From positions 1-64,000 of the forward strand of contig CAJTXZ010000005.1 of the NCBI GenBank assembly GCA_910583725.1: 64,000 nucleotides of DNA, written 5' to 3'. Under the pieces are notes generated by a model. The model saw nothing but the letters and a program-made list of their open reading frames with translations, had not been told where the DNA came from and searched no databases. The position numbers and the translations under genes were made by a program. Shown here piece by piece: positions 8,412 to 17,619 of this stretch (the stretch's first letter is position 1; each line of letters starts with the position of its first letter). The stretch is from an uncultured Vampirovibrio sp. GTDB lineage: Bacteria > Cyanobacteriota > Vampirovibrionia > Gastranaerophilales > Gastranaerophilaceae.

Positions 8412-9224
8412 ATGCCGAGATATCTGATAAGTTTTGAATTTGACGGCAAGGATTTTTCCGGCTCACAAATTCAACCGGATAAAAGAACTGTTCAAGACGA
8501 ACTTAACAAAGCAATTTGTACATTGATAAAAAATAATAGCACTAAAATTATAATGGCTGGCAGGCTCGACAGGGGTGTCAGCGCAAAATGCCACACTGCT
8601 CATTTTGATTGTGACAGTGTTTTGGATGAATTCAGATTCCTTAATTCTTTGAATGGCATTTTGCCCGATGATATTGCTGCTTTTAAGATTGAAAAAGTTG
8701 AAAATTCTTTCCACGCGCAAAAAAGCGCAACATTTAGGCATTATAAATACTTAATCAGAAACTCTCTTATTAAACCGGTATTTAATAAAAATGTGCTCCT
8801 GATAAGAAAGCCTTTGAATTTTGAATTAATGAACGAAAGCATATCAAAACTAATAGGTGAATACGATTTTAGTGCATTTAAAACCATCTCCGATAATCCG
8901 TCCTCGATATGCAGAATTTATTTTGCAGAAGTCATTAAAAAGCCTCTGGAAGATGAATCATCAGGCAATTATTTGGAGATAAATATTGTAGGAAATAGGT
9001 TTCTCTACAATATGGTGAGGGCGATAGTCGGAACACTTCTTATGATTGAGAAGAATCAGGATAATTCTGAAATTATTCTTGATATCCTCAATTCAAAAAA
9101 CAGAGCCCTTGCCGGACATAATGTTGAGCCCTATGGTTTAACATTAATTAAAACAGGATACACTAATCCTGAAAATTATATAAAACAATTAATTAAGGAA
9201 AGGCAAATAAATGAAAACATTTAG
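8412..9224 (+). CDS. truA: tRNA pseudouridine synthase A (positions 38-40)
   Basis: 270 residues. The catalytic Asp53 lies in AGRLDRGVSA, matching the family motif GRTDxGVHA, and H-F follows at 63-64. The second half has GNRFLYNMVRAIVGTL, the standard TruA C-terminal signature. The enzyme isomerises uridines in the tRNA anticodon stem. Its 3' end overlaps the rplM start by 14 bases, so the two are translationally coupled. The truA-rplM-rpsI string is a characteristic cyanobacterial arrangement. Confidence 0.93.
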   Translation: MPRYLISFEFDGKDFSGSQIQPDKRTVQDELNKAICTLIKNNSTKIIMAGRLDRGVSAKCHTAHFDCDSVLDEFRFLNSLNGILPDDIAAFKIEKVENSFHAQKSATFRHYKYLIRNSLIKPVFNKNVLLIRKPLNFELMNESISKLIGEYDFSAFKTISDNPSSICRIYFAEVIKKPLEDESSGNYLEINIVGNRFLYNMVRAIVGTLLMIEKNQDNSEIILDILNSKNRALAGHNVEPYGLTLIKTGYTNPENYIKQLIKERQINENI

Positions 9225-9654
9225 CGCAAAACCGCTTGAAGTTGAAAGAAAATGGCATTTAATTGATGCTGACGGCATACCGCTCGGCAGATTAGCTGTT
9301 GTTGCTGCAAACCTTCTCCGCGGTAAGCATAAACCCCAATTTACACCAAATGTTGATACCGGTGATTTTGTGGTTGTTATAAATGCAGATAAGGTGCTTG
9401 TAACCGGCAAAAAAGAAACTGATAAAATGTATTATCATCACACAGGCTACCCTGGTGGTTTCAGAAGTGCAAGCTTTAGAGAACTTATGGAAAAAGATGC
9501 TAGACTTCCTATCGAAAAGGCTGTTAAAGGTATGTTGCCCAAAAATACTCTCGGTGCAGAACAGTTCACTAAATTAAAAGTTTATGCCGGCAGTGAACAT
9601 CCGCATGCGGCTCAAAAACCCGAAAAATATGAAATCAAAGGAGAAAATAAATAA
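9211..9654 (+). CDS. rplM: Large-subunit ribosomal protein uL13
   Basis: 147 residues with the L13 signatures RKWHLIDADGIPLGRLA, NADKVLVTGKK, YYHHTGYPGG and GMLPKNTLGAEQFTKLKVYAG. AAGGAAAGGC, inside truA, provides the ribosome binding site. Its stop overlaps the rpsI start by one base (TAATG). It is one of the earliest proteins to join the 50S particle. Confidence 0.97.
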   Translation: MKTFSAKPLEVERKWHLIDADGIPLGRLAVVAANLLRGKHKPQFTPNVDTGDFVVVINADKVLVTGKKETDKMYYHHTGYPGGFRSASFRELMEKDARLPIEKAVKGMLPKNTLGAEQFTKLKVYAGSEHPHAAQKPEKYEIKGENK

Positions 9655-10058
9655 TGCCAGCTGAAAATAAAAACGAAGTTGTAAAAACAGGCAGAAGAAA
9701 ATGTTCAATTGCTGTTGCAAAGGTTTCTTCAGGTAAAGGCAGAGTTTTTGTTAATGGAAAAACCCTGAGAGGCTATTTTGGAAATCGTCCCAGCCTTGAA
9801 ATGACAATATTCAGACCGCTTGTTTTAACCGATAATCAGGACAAATTAGATGTAAACGTTAAAGCTGTTGGCGGCGGTGTTAGCGCTCAGGCTGATGCCA
9901 TAAAACATGCTATTTCACGCGCCCTTCTTTCTATGAATGAAGAATACAAACCTGTTCTAAAACAAGAAGGCTTATTAACGCGCGATGCAAGAATAAAAGA
10001 ACGTAAAAAATACGGTAGAAAAAGAGCAAGAAAAAGATTCCAATTCTCAAAAAGATAA
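9654..10058 (+). CDS. rpsI: Small-subunit ribosomal protein uS9
   Basis: 134 residues with the S9 signatures GRRKCSIAVAKV, GKGRVFVNGKTL, VGGGVSAQADAIKHAISRAL and the basic C-terminal tail RKKYGRKRARKRFQFSKR that reaches the P site. GGAGAAAATAA precedes the ATG. It is the last gene of the operon. Two strong hairpins follow. Confidence 0.97.
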   Translation: MPAENKNEVVKTGRRKCSIAVAKVSSGKGRVFVNGKTLRGYFGNRPSLEMTIFRPLVLTDNQDKLDVNVKAVGGGVSAQADAIKHAISRALLSMNEEYKPVLKQEGLLTRDARIKERKKYGRKRARKRFQFSKR

Positions 10059-10075
10059 TCTGCTCAAACAATTTA

Positions 10076-10119
10076 GCCAAAAAGTTTGGCAAATATTTTA
10101 TTTCTATTATGCCAAACTT
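10076..10119 (+). terminator. First hairpin set after rpsI (two alternative pairings)
   Basis: GCCAAA (10076-10081) pairs with TTTGGC (10085-10090) in a tight hairpin followed by AAATATTTTATTT. Alternatively AAGTTTGGC (10082-10090) pairs with GCCAAACTT (10111-10119). The two structures share one arm and exclude each other. Confidence 0.5.
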
Positions 10120-10186
10120 GTTATTTGACAGTTATTATTCTATTGCTTTGCTTCTAGTGTGGGCAATTTTAGAAGATATATAAATT

Positions 10187-10247
10187 AAAATCCGCAATTA
10201 GACTTATTAATAGTGTTTAATAGGCAATGTTTGCGGATTTTTTTGAT
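10187..10247 (+). terminator. Strong Rho-independent terminator of the ribosomal operon
   Basis: A perfect 11-bp stem (AAAATCCGCAA at 10187-10197 with TTGCGGATTTT at 10231-10241) closes a 33-base loop and runs into TTTTTTTGATTTTT. The remaining spacer to 10545 holds no supported gene. Confidence 0.8.
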
Positions 10248-10545
10248 TTTTATATTAAGTAAACCGTTTTCTGTAAAATTAATCCGACAAAACAATATAA
10301 TAGTATCCCTTCAAACCTGCTGCTTTAAAAAGTTTAAAGCCTCGATAATCTGTAAAAATGCACAAACCATATATTCTTTTAAAAGCTTAAAAAACGTATG
10401 TCTTTAAATCAAGAGTTATTGCCTCTTTTAAGGTTATCATAGTACTGCCGATTTTAAAAACGCTAAATATAGCACATTTCGGCAAACGCAATTTGTTTTT
10501 TAAACATATTATAAGAAACCAGCTTGCGCCCGTTTCTAAAATATT

Positions 10546-11664
10546 TTATTTGAATCTCTCAATGATTATATCCGCAATCCTTTGTGAGGCAAGGCCGTCG
10601 CCATAAGGATTTACCGCTTGTTTCATTGAATCATAAAAATCATTGTCATCTAATAATTTTTGCACAAGTGATACAATCTTAACCTTCTCTGTGCCTGCAA
10701 GTTTCACACAGCCATATTCTAAAGCTTCAGGTCTTTCTGTTTCATCTCTCAAAACCAATACAGGTACCCCTAAAGACGGCGCCTCCTCCTGTACTCCGCC
10801 TGAATCTGTTAAAATTATATGTGCCATCTTCATTAGGTGTGTAAATGGCGCATAATCAAGCGGTTCAATTAATTTCACCCGCTCAACTCCATCAAGCTTG
10901 CTATGTACAGTATTTTGTACATTTGGATTTAAATGTACAGGATAAACCACCTGTATATCTTTGTTATTATTAATTAATTCAATCACTGCATCGCAAATAT
11001 TTTCAAGCGGCCTGCCAAAATTTTCACGCCTGTGCGATGTCAAAAGAATGGTCTTTAAATTAGGCTCTAAACCTATATATGAAATGTCGATATCTTTTTT
11101 AACCGTGTGCAAAAGTGCGTCTATTACAGTGTTTCCGGTCTTAAAAATGCCGCCATCATTATTTATGCCTGATTTTAACAGGTTTTGAATTGCACCCTCT
11201 GTTGGCGCAAAATGCAAGTCGGAAACACTATCAGCCAAAACGCGGTTAATCTCCTCGGGAAAAGGATAATCCTTGTTAAATGTGCGAAGCCCCGCTTCCA
11301 CATGTCCCACTGGAATTCTAGCATAAAAAGCGCTTAAAGCTGCGCCAAATGCTGTTGTTGTGTCTCCATGAACAAGCACTATATCAGGCCTTATCTTATC
11401 AAATATCTTCTTGGTTTCAAGCAAAATTTCAGACGTTAAAGACCATAAATTTTGATTCGGCTTCATTAAATTTAGGTCAAAATCAGGCGTAATGTTAAAA
11501 AGCTCCAATACCTGATCGAGCATCTGTCTGTGCTGCGCTGTCACGATTGTAACAGGCTCAATTTCTGTCCTGTTTTTTAATTCTAATACTAAAGGTGCCA
11601 TCTTAATGGCTTCGGGTCTTGTTCCAAAAACAACGGCAACCTTAATCTTATCTTTCTTATCCAT
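10546..11664 (-). CDS. wecB: UDP-N-acetylglucosamine 2-epimerase (non-hydrolysing)
   Basis: 372 residues, the normal length. Motifs include VFGTRPEAIKMAPLV at the N-terminus, VLVHGDTTTAFGAALSAFY, GHVEAGLRTF, LLTSHRRENFG and the C-terminal ILTDSGGVQEEAPSLGVPVLVLRDETERPEAL. The enzyme interconverts UDP-GlcNAc and UDP-ManNAc for surface polysaccharide. It stands alone between two spacers with no sugar-modifying partner nearby, so the product's destination is unknown. Confidence 0.96.
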   Translation of the reverse strand: MDKKDKIKVAVVFGTRPEAIKMAPLVLELKNRTEIEPVTIVTAQHRQMLDQVLELFNITPDFDLNLMKPNQNLWSLTSEILLETKKIFDKIRPDIVLVHGDTTTAFGAALSAFYARIPVGHVEAGLRTFNKDYPFPEEINRVLADSVSDLHFAPTEGAIQNLLKSGINNDGGIFKTGNTVIDALLHTVKKDIDISYIGLEPNLKTILLTSHRRENFGRPLENICDAVIELINNNKDIQVVYPVHLNPNVQNTVHSKLDGVERVKLIEPLDYAPFTHLMKMAHIILTDSGGVQEEAPSLGVPVLVLRDETERPEALEYGCVKLAGTEKVKIVSLVQKLLDDNDFYDSMKQAVNPYGDGLASQRIADIIIERFK

Positions 11665-11957
11665 ACAAAAATTGTATATAAACCTGACTAAAAATACAAG
11701 CCCAAAACAAAGCTGCTTGCCAAAAAATGTATTGTCTCTTAAAATCAGCTGTTTAAAAATGCATTTTTAAAATGAATTCCTTAATAAGATATGCAAAAGC
11801 TGAAATTTTTAATCAAACTTTTGCATATTTTCATACTTTTTTATAAGAGCCATCAATCTTAAGGCCGTTAACCAGAAGAACACCGAAAACCTAACCTTCT
11901 TTATGACCCGCCAAAAATGTTAGCACAAAGCATAAGACCACTTTTTGTTTACATCTG
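11665..11957. other. Spacer with an inverted repeat
   Basis: 293 bases without a gene. A perfect 9-bp inverted repeat (ATGCAAAAG at 11791-11799, CTTTTGCAT at 11818-11826) encloses an 18-base AT-rich loop. It could be a terminator for the left-going repeat-protein gene, whose stop is at 11958, only if it lay on the other side, so it more likely belongs to the wecB promoter region or a small RNA. Nothing else is evident. Confidence 0.35.
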
Positions 11958-12979
11958 TCAGCTTACGTTAAATGAGGTGCCGTTAGGAAATTTAATATGC
12001 ACAACCTCATCATCTGTGCCATTATCAGCTGTGTTCTTCTTGCCGTCTACTTTTTGACTATTTTGTATATCCTCAAGTAGAATTTTTTTGCCATCCTCGG
12101 TTATCATTCCCCCTTCTTTGGGCACTCTTATTTTTCCGCCGCTAGTAGGAGTTTTGCCCTTCCCGCTGTTGTATTTTTCATAGGGGAAATCTTTATCTCC
12201 CATCATGAAGGCGTTTTGGCCGTCCATAATAATCTGGTCTGCCATTGTCTCTTTGCCATTTTTGCTGATATCGGTTATATGGCGCCCCAAAAGCATTCCA
12301 TCAACATCCTTGGTTATTCTTTCTTTGGTCTTGCTGCCATCATCGTTTGTTTTGCTTCTGTATATGGTCCTTTTTTTTATTTTGCCATCGCCATCAAGCT
12401 TTTGTCTTACTTTTTTTGTTGTGCCGTCGGCAAATGTTGTAGTAGCGGTCCTTCTGTTTCCGCTCTTATTGTAATTTGAATAATCCACTGTTTTAATTAC
12501 TTTGCCATCGCCGTCTTTTACGACCTTCTTTTGAAGCTTTCCACCCTTATTATAAGAATAATCTATATTTTCAGATACTTTACCGTCTTTATCCTTTACT
12601 ACTTTATTTAAAATCCTGCCATCATCATTGTATTGCTTTATGGTTTCGCCGCTATCATCCTTAACACTTTTTTGTATGACGCCGCCATTGCTGTTATATT
12701 TGATATGTTTTGTTTTCTCGTCCCCTGAAACAATTTTCTCTGTTAATTTGTTATTTTTGTTAAAAACTTCTGAAATCTCTTTTCCATTCTTTGTTTTTGA
12801 CACCACATAGCTGCCATCTTTTCTATATGTAATTTTTTCCTTTGGTCCATCAGCTTTTTTGTTGTACTTATCATATTTTCCCAAAGATTTTCATTGCAGT
12901 TTGCCAAAGCCTTTTTTATTGTTTCACCTTGCAAACTCTGCAGTTTGCCCACCCCTGTGCTTTGAATCTTTGTGTCCAT
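11958..12979 (-). CDS. Lys-rich YD/RHS-like repeat protein, frame-disrupted at an A6 tract
   Basis: The gene starts at an ATG (12979) with AAAGGA upstream and reads MDTKIQSTGVGKLQSLQ onward for about 45 codons. At a run of six A (12855-12860) the coding signal moves to the -1 frame, which stays open to 11958. Joined by a -1 shift, it gives 340 residues. From about residue 50 the protein is built of five to seven repeats of roughly 22 residues with the pattern Y-N-x-x-G-x-hydrophobic...V-K-D-x-D-G-K, for example KVVKDKDGKVSE and KVVKDGDGKVIK. These resemble, loosely, the beta-hairpin YD/RHS repeats. No signal peptide or membrane helix is seen. Uninterrupted, frame 0 stops at 12743. It belongs with the poly-G-interrupted genes at 26018 and 55261. 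Function is unknown. Confidence 0.65.
12854..12860 (-). other. A-AAA-AAG slippery heptamer at the frame junction
   Basis: On the minus strand the upstream frame reads ACA-AAA-AAG, so the in-phase heptamer is A AAA AAG. This is the same slippery sequence used for -1 frameshifting in E. coli dnaX. A -1 slip here moves exactly into the downstream coding frame. I see no clear stimulatory stem-loop just downstream. Confidence 0.45.
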
Positions 12980-13183
12980 TGTATTCCTTTCTTAAAAAAT
13001 ATTATAAACAGTTTAACGGTATATTTTGCGCAATTCTTTAGCAATTGCATCCTTTTGTTACAATTTTTAACCATTTATAAATGCCTGTTTTGTCATGCCC
13101 TTTTGTTTGTTGTAAAATATTAATAACCGGCAAAAAGACTTTCAAAGCTTATCTTGTGCCGCACTGCGAAGGAGTTTAGAATT

Positions 13184-15736
13184 TTGAGTCAAACAAATTT
13201 ATTTGATCACGGAAAAATTGTACCTATAAATATAAGGGATGAAATGAAGCGCTCATACATTGATTATGCGATGAGCGTTATTGTGGGCCGTGCACTTCCT
13301 GATGTAAGAGACGGCTTAAAACCTGTTCACAGGCGTATTTTATTTGCCATGAATGAACTTGGTATGGCGCCAGATAAGCCCTTTAAAAAATGTGCAAGAA
13401 TCGTCGGTGAAGTTCTCGGTAAATATCACCCTCACGGTGATACAGCCGTATATGAAGCCTTGGTTCGTATGGCGCAGGATTTTTCTACAAGATACCTGAC
13501 AGTTGATGGCCATGGAAACTTTGGCTCTGTCGATGGCGATTCTGCTGCTGCTATGAGGTATACAGAAGCCAGAATGCACAAAATTACAACCTCAATGCTT
13601 GCTGATATTGACTGCGAAACAGTTGAGTTCACGCCAAACTTTGACGGTTCTTTGGTAGAGCCCGCTGTGCTTCCTGTTAGGCTTCCAATGCTTCTTTTAA
13701 ACGGCGTTTCCGGTATTGCTGTCGGCATGGCAACAAATATCCCGCCACATAATTTATGCGAAATTGTTGATGGTACAATAGCTCTTATTGATAACCCTGA
13801 AATCACGACAGATGGCTTAATGCAATACATTAAAGGACCTGATTTTCCTACCGCTGCAACAATTATTGGCACATCTGAAATCAAAAAAGCCTATGAAACA
13901 GGCCGCGGCTCAATTAAAATGTCAGCAGTTTCCACCATTGAAGAAATTCAGGGGGGCGGCGGCAGACAGTCAAGAACCGCAATAATTGTGACGGAAATTC
14001 CATATCAGGTAAATAAAGCCGCTCTGATTGAAAAAATCGCAGAGCTTGTAAAAGATGGCAAAGTTACGGGTATTTCTGACTTACGTGACGAATCAGACAG
14101 AGACGGTATGCGCATTGTTATTGAATTAAAGCGTGATGCAAAGCCCGATGTTGTTCGTAACAATCTTTACAAACAAACTGCCCTTATGACCTCCTTCGGT
14201 GTAAATATGGTTGCCCTTGTAGGCCAACAGCCAAGGCTTTTAAACCTTTATGAGGTGCTTAATGAATTTGTTGAGCACAGGGTTGAGGTTATCACAAGGA
14301 GAACTTTATATTTCTTAAAGAAAGCAAAAGCAAGAGCCCATATCTTAGAAGGCTTGATGATAGCTCTAAATGCTCTGGATGAAGTTATTGAGCTCATTAA
14401 AAAATCTAAAAATACCGAAGAAGCAAGAGAAGGTTTAATGAATCGCTTCGGCCTTGATGTTGACCAGGCAAATGCAATCCTTGAAATGCAGTTAAGAAGG
14501 TTAACCGGCCTTGAGCAGGATAAAATAAGGGCTGAATATGATGAATTAATGAAGAAAATCGCTGAATATGAAGCTATTCTTGCTGACAGACAAAAAATCC
14601 TGAACCTTATTAAACAGGAGCTTTTAGAGGATAAAGAAAAATACGGCGATGACAGAAAAACTCAAATTTTGCCGGAGCAGGGCGAATTAAATATTGAAGA
14701 TTTAACCCCGAATACCGCCATGGCCGTGTTTATTACCCGTCAGGGCTATATCAAGAGGATTTCACTTGATACCTTTGAAAGACAAAACCGCGCCACAAGG
14801 GGCAAGGGCGGTATGAAAACCAAAGAAGATGATGATGTCGATCATTTCTTCACAGCAATGATGCACGATAAGGTATTATTCTTCTCATCAAAAGGTGTAG
14901 TCTATAGCCTTAATGTCTACGATTTCCCTGAAGGCTCAAGACAATCAAAGGGTCTGCCTATTATTAACGTTCTTCCTATCGAACAAAACGAAACAATTAC
15001 AGCGGTTGTGCCTGTAAGTAATTTTGACCCGAAAACAAACCTTATAATGCTCACAAAAGCAGGCTATATCAAGCGTATCAGCCTTGATAACTTTGCAAAT
15101 ATTAGAAGAAACGGTATTATTGCAATAGGTTTAGAAGAAAATGACACATTGAATTGGGTAAAACTCGCTCAGGATAATGATGAAATCATAATCGGAACAA
15201 GCTGTGGTATGGCAATAAGGTTTGCAATCTCTGACTTAAGACCTCTGGGCAGGTCTGCGCGCGGTGTAAACTCAATGAAATTAAGGACAGGCGACACTAT
15301 AGTTGGTTGCGATGTTGTACCGAGAGACTATGACGCTGATTTGCTTGTCATGACAAGTGATGGTTTTGGAAAACGTTCAAAACTGTCAGAATTCAGAGCC
15401 CAAAATAGAGGCGGCTTAGGCTTAATTGCAACTAAATTTAAATCACAAGCTTCAAGGCTTGTTGCACTAACAATCGTAGAAGATAAAGATGAGATTATGG
15501 TAGTAAGCGCAAATGGTGTTGTAACAAGGGTTAGCGCTTCATCTATTTCAAGGCAGGGACGCCCTGCAACAGGTGTAAAGGTTCAAAACCTTTCAGAAAA
15601 TGACACTGTTGTTTCAGTAAATAAAATAGTTGAGCCGGATGAAGACGCTGTTAAAAAAGCACTCCCGCAGGATATTCAAGGTGAATTATCAGATAAAGCT
15701 GATGATGTTTCCCAAACAAATTTAAACTTAGAATAA
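13184..15736 (+). CDS. gyrA: DNA gyrase subunit A
   Basis: 850 residues. The breakage-reunion domain has the conserved VIVGRALPDVRDGLKPVHRR, KYHPHGDTAVY (quinolone-resistance region) and the active-site tyrosine in AAAMRYTEARM. The C-terminal half contains the beta-pinwheel, with a GyrA-box-like Q-x-R-A-T-R-G-K-G that carries two extra residues compared with QRRGGKG. The box is the reason I favour GyrA over ParC, though this is not absolute. I start it at TTG 13184 (MSQTNLFDHG) because AAGGAG lies 10 bases upstream. It is transcribed alone and ends in a 15-bp hairpin. Confidence 0.93.
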   Translation: MSQTNLFDHGKIVPINIRDEMKRSYIDYAMSVIVGRALPDVRDGLKPVHRRILFAMNELGMAPDKPFKKCARIVGEVLGKYHPHGDTAVYEALVRMAQDFSTRYLTVDGHGNFGSVDGDSAAAMRYTEARMHKITTSMLADIDCETVEFTPNFDGSLVEPAVLPVRLPMLLLNGVSGIAVGMATNIPPHNLCEIVDGTIALIDNPEITTDGLMQYIKGPDFPTAATIIGTSEIKKAYETGRGSIKMSAVSTIEEIQGGGGRQSRTAIIVTEIPYQVNKAALIEKIAELVKDGKVTGISDLRDESDRDGMRIVIELKRDAKPDVVRNNLYKQTALMTSFGVNMVALVGQQPRLLNLYEVLNEFVEHRVEVITRRTLYFLKKAKARAHILEGLMIALNALDEVIELIKKSKNTEEAREGLMNRFGLDVDQANAILEMQLRRLTGLEQDKIRAEYDELMKKIAEYEAILADRQKILNLIKQELLEDKEKYGDDRKTQILPEQGELNIEDLTPNTAMAVFITRQGYIKRISLDTFERQNRATRGKGGMKTKEDDDVDHFFTAMMHDKVLFFSSKGVVYSLNVYDFPEGSRQSKGLPIINVLPIEQNETITAVVPVSNFDPKTNLIMLTKAGYIKRISLDNFANIRRNGIIAIGLEENDTLNWVKLAQDNDEIIIGTSCGMAIRFAISDLRPLGRSARGVNSMKLRTGDTIVGCDVVPRDYDADLLVMTSDGFGKRSKLSEFRAQNRGGLGLIATKFKSQASRLVALTIVEDKDEIMVVSANGVVTRVSASSISRQGRPATGVKVQNLSENDTVVSVNKIVEPDEDAVKKALPQDIQGELSDKADDVSQTNLNLE

Positions 15737-15745
15737 AAAAGCGTA

Positions 15746-15791
15746 AAATACTGTGGTTTAGGGCAAAATAAAATCTTAAACCACAGTATTT
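15746..15791. terminator. Bidirectional terminator after gyrA
   Basis: A perfect 15-bp stem (AAATACTGTGGTTTA at 15746-15760, TAAACCACAGTATTT at 15777-15791) with a 16-base loop, followed by TATATATAAT. It separates convergent gyrA and the peptidase-like gene. Confidence 0.75.
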
Positions 15792-15852
15792 ATATATAAT
15801 ATAATTGGATTCTTGGTTTAAAAATTAATCATACTGCACTATTTTACACGTT

Positions 15853-16635
15853 TTAAGCACTTTGCTGTAAATAATTTTTGATTTCATTAATCTTATTTTT
15901 ATCAAGCACAACATCGCTAAATTCTAATCCTTTCTCGATATAATAATTTTCAGGATTCATACCGCGCTTTTTTAAATTTTGAATGGCTGTTTGCTCCAAA
16001 TATTCTATCCTGTCTTTGTAAACGTCTTTATACTTTGCCTTTGCTTCGGGCACAGTTGATACAAAATCAAGCCAGGGGTCAATAACTATGCGCTTTTCCA
16101 TCTTTTCTAAATTTTTATTATTCATACTGCTTGTAATAAAAACATGATCAAGCTTTTTTGCGCCCATCCAGGACTCATTGCCGTTCTTGCTAAGACAATT
16201 TGTTTTGTATACGACACCTGTCATTGCAGTGTCATCATATCCTCTGGAGAATAACTCTGCCATAACAGCCAGCGCTTTTTCATAGCAATGCCCAAGCCCG
16301 TAAAACTTGGCTGAATCTAAATTTTCCTTTGGGGTGTCTATTGTTAAGTTTCTGACACCAAAGAGTACTCTGTCTCTAAGCATATCACAGAGCCTGTTTG
16401 CCCTGTTTTGAACTTTGGATTCCGCTTTTGTGGATTTATAAAAACGTTGCGCATAATTTGGTGAAAACATTGGCACATCAAGCCTTGCAGCCCGCATAAT
16501 ATCTGAAGCCAGCCTTATATCAGGGTTTTTGCCGCAAAATGAGATCCCGGCTCTTTTTTCATCCTTGCTTGCAGCCGTTTTCCAGTTATTTATAAGTTTA
16601 TTTAAAAATACATTGTTCTGAAAGTTGATTTTCAT
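15853..16635 (-). CDS. Putative papain/transglutaminase-like cysteine peptidase with N-terminal ISFCG motif
   Basis: 260 residues, no signal peptide. A candidate Cys-His-Asp triad is visible in the right order and context: Cys117 in GLGHCYEKALAVMAELF, His164 in KLDHVFITSS and Asp186 in RIVIDPWLDF. The pattern C-x-E-x-A ... D-H-hydrophobic-hydrophobic ... I-D-P-W is shared by papain-fold and transglutaminase-like enzymes, including some host-directed bacterial effectors. Assignment to a named family is inference. The leader is Asn-rich and carries ISFCG at residues 31-35, like the [ST]-F-x-G motif in the proteins starting at 24110 and 49653. It stands alone between gyrA and a long gene-free region. 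Confidence 0.6.
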   Translation of the reverse strand: MKINFQNNVFLNKLINNWKTAASKDEKRAGISFCGKNPDIRLASDIMRAARLDVPMFSPNYAQRFYKSTKAESKVQNRANRLCDMLRDRVLFGVRNLTIDTPKENLDSAKFYGLGHCYEKALAVMAELFSRGYDDTAMTGVVYKTNCLSKNGNESWMGAKKLDHVFITSSMNNKNLEKMEKRIVIDPWLDFVSTVPEAKAKYKDVYKDRIEYLEQTAIQNLKKRGMNPENYYIEKGLEFSDVVLDKNKINEIKNYLQQSA

Positions 16636-17619
16636 ACCATCTTAACGTTTCTAAATATAAAATCTTGCTAAAATATACAGATTTTCTTAATATATTTTAA
16701 TATTTATCCGGATAGATAAATATAAAATCCCTTAAACCCCTGGCAGCCTGTTTTTACCGTGTGTGTTGGCTAAATATCCTTATTATGCCTGCTTCTTAAT
16801 TTTATATAAAAGCTAATACTCTTATTTATCAATAATTTTTGTGTCCGCAATCTTTTTAATGTACTGTTTTCCCTCCTTATACCTGCTTTTTCACCATTTT
16901 ATTATAATGTTTTTTCTATCAAAATCTGCACGGTATATTTTTATTGGGCTGAAAATTATTGTTTTATTTACTTTACAAGGATTTTATGGCGTTGAAAAAT
17001 AATCCTGATAATCTTTTTGCCTGTTTAAAATCTTAAAAACCTCTATTAATGCTCATTTTGCTGATTTTTTATATAATTTGCCCAAAAATCCTTATACTGA
17101 TAGCATAACAGCCGCGAAAAAACTCTGAAATACCGATATGATAAGCTTTTTGCCAATTTTAAAAATATATTAAATATATCTAAACCCTTTGTAAAATCTT
17201 ATTTGCCCTTTCCCTACAATCTTTTAGCGGATTAACTGGCGTGTGCCCTGTTTGTTTATTGCTTTTTAGCCCGATATTTTTTATAAACCCTTGTCGTTAG
17301 AGCTTTTTAAACGTGTAGAATGGCTATATGTGTTATCTATTCTGCATTTGCGCCATTTTTAAAACAAACTGTAATAATAAATATTAAATTATCGTGCTTA
17401 TAAAAATGCACGTGTACAGTTCTAAAATTAAAATATAAATCCTTAAAAAGCCTTATCCTGTTGCTCTTAAACTGTATTATAGGCCTAAAAGCCTTTCTAT
17501 TTAATAGTTTTAGCCACAAAATCATCTAAACCCTTTTATAATAAAGTTTTAGATGATTTTCTTAAATAAATCCTATTTTTAAAAGTCTTAAAGCCCTTGC
17601 TATACGCAGATTTTCAGCT
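16636..17619. other. ~1 kb gene-free stretch, probably decayed sequence
   Basis: No ribosome-binding-site-supported frame of useful length is visible on either strand. The minus strand is purine-rich, like the Lys-rich genes of this genome, with short plausible peptide pieces broken by stops (for example K-E-G-K-Q-Y-I-K-K-I-A near 16850). Inverted repeats lie at 16702-16721 (7-bp stem) and 17518-17560 (AAATCATCTAAAC against GTTTTAGATGATTT). The latter is placed to terminate the left-going Omp85 gene. It looks like an eroded gene region rather than a compact regulatory spacer. Confidence 0.4.

Noticed and set aside
10213..10407. Plus-strand 64-residue open frame after rpsI
   Set aside because: Starts within the strong terminator hairpin and has no ribosome binding site.
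17337..17525. Minus-strand 62-residue open frame in the 1-kb empty region
   Set aside because: No ribosome binding site and no recognisable pattern; consistent with chance or a relic.
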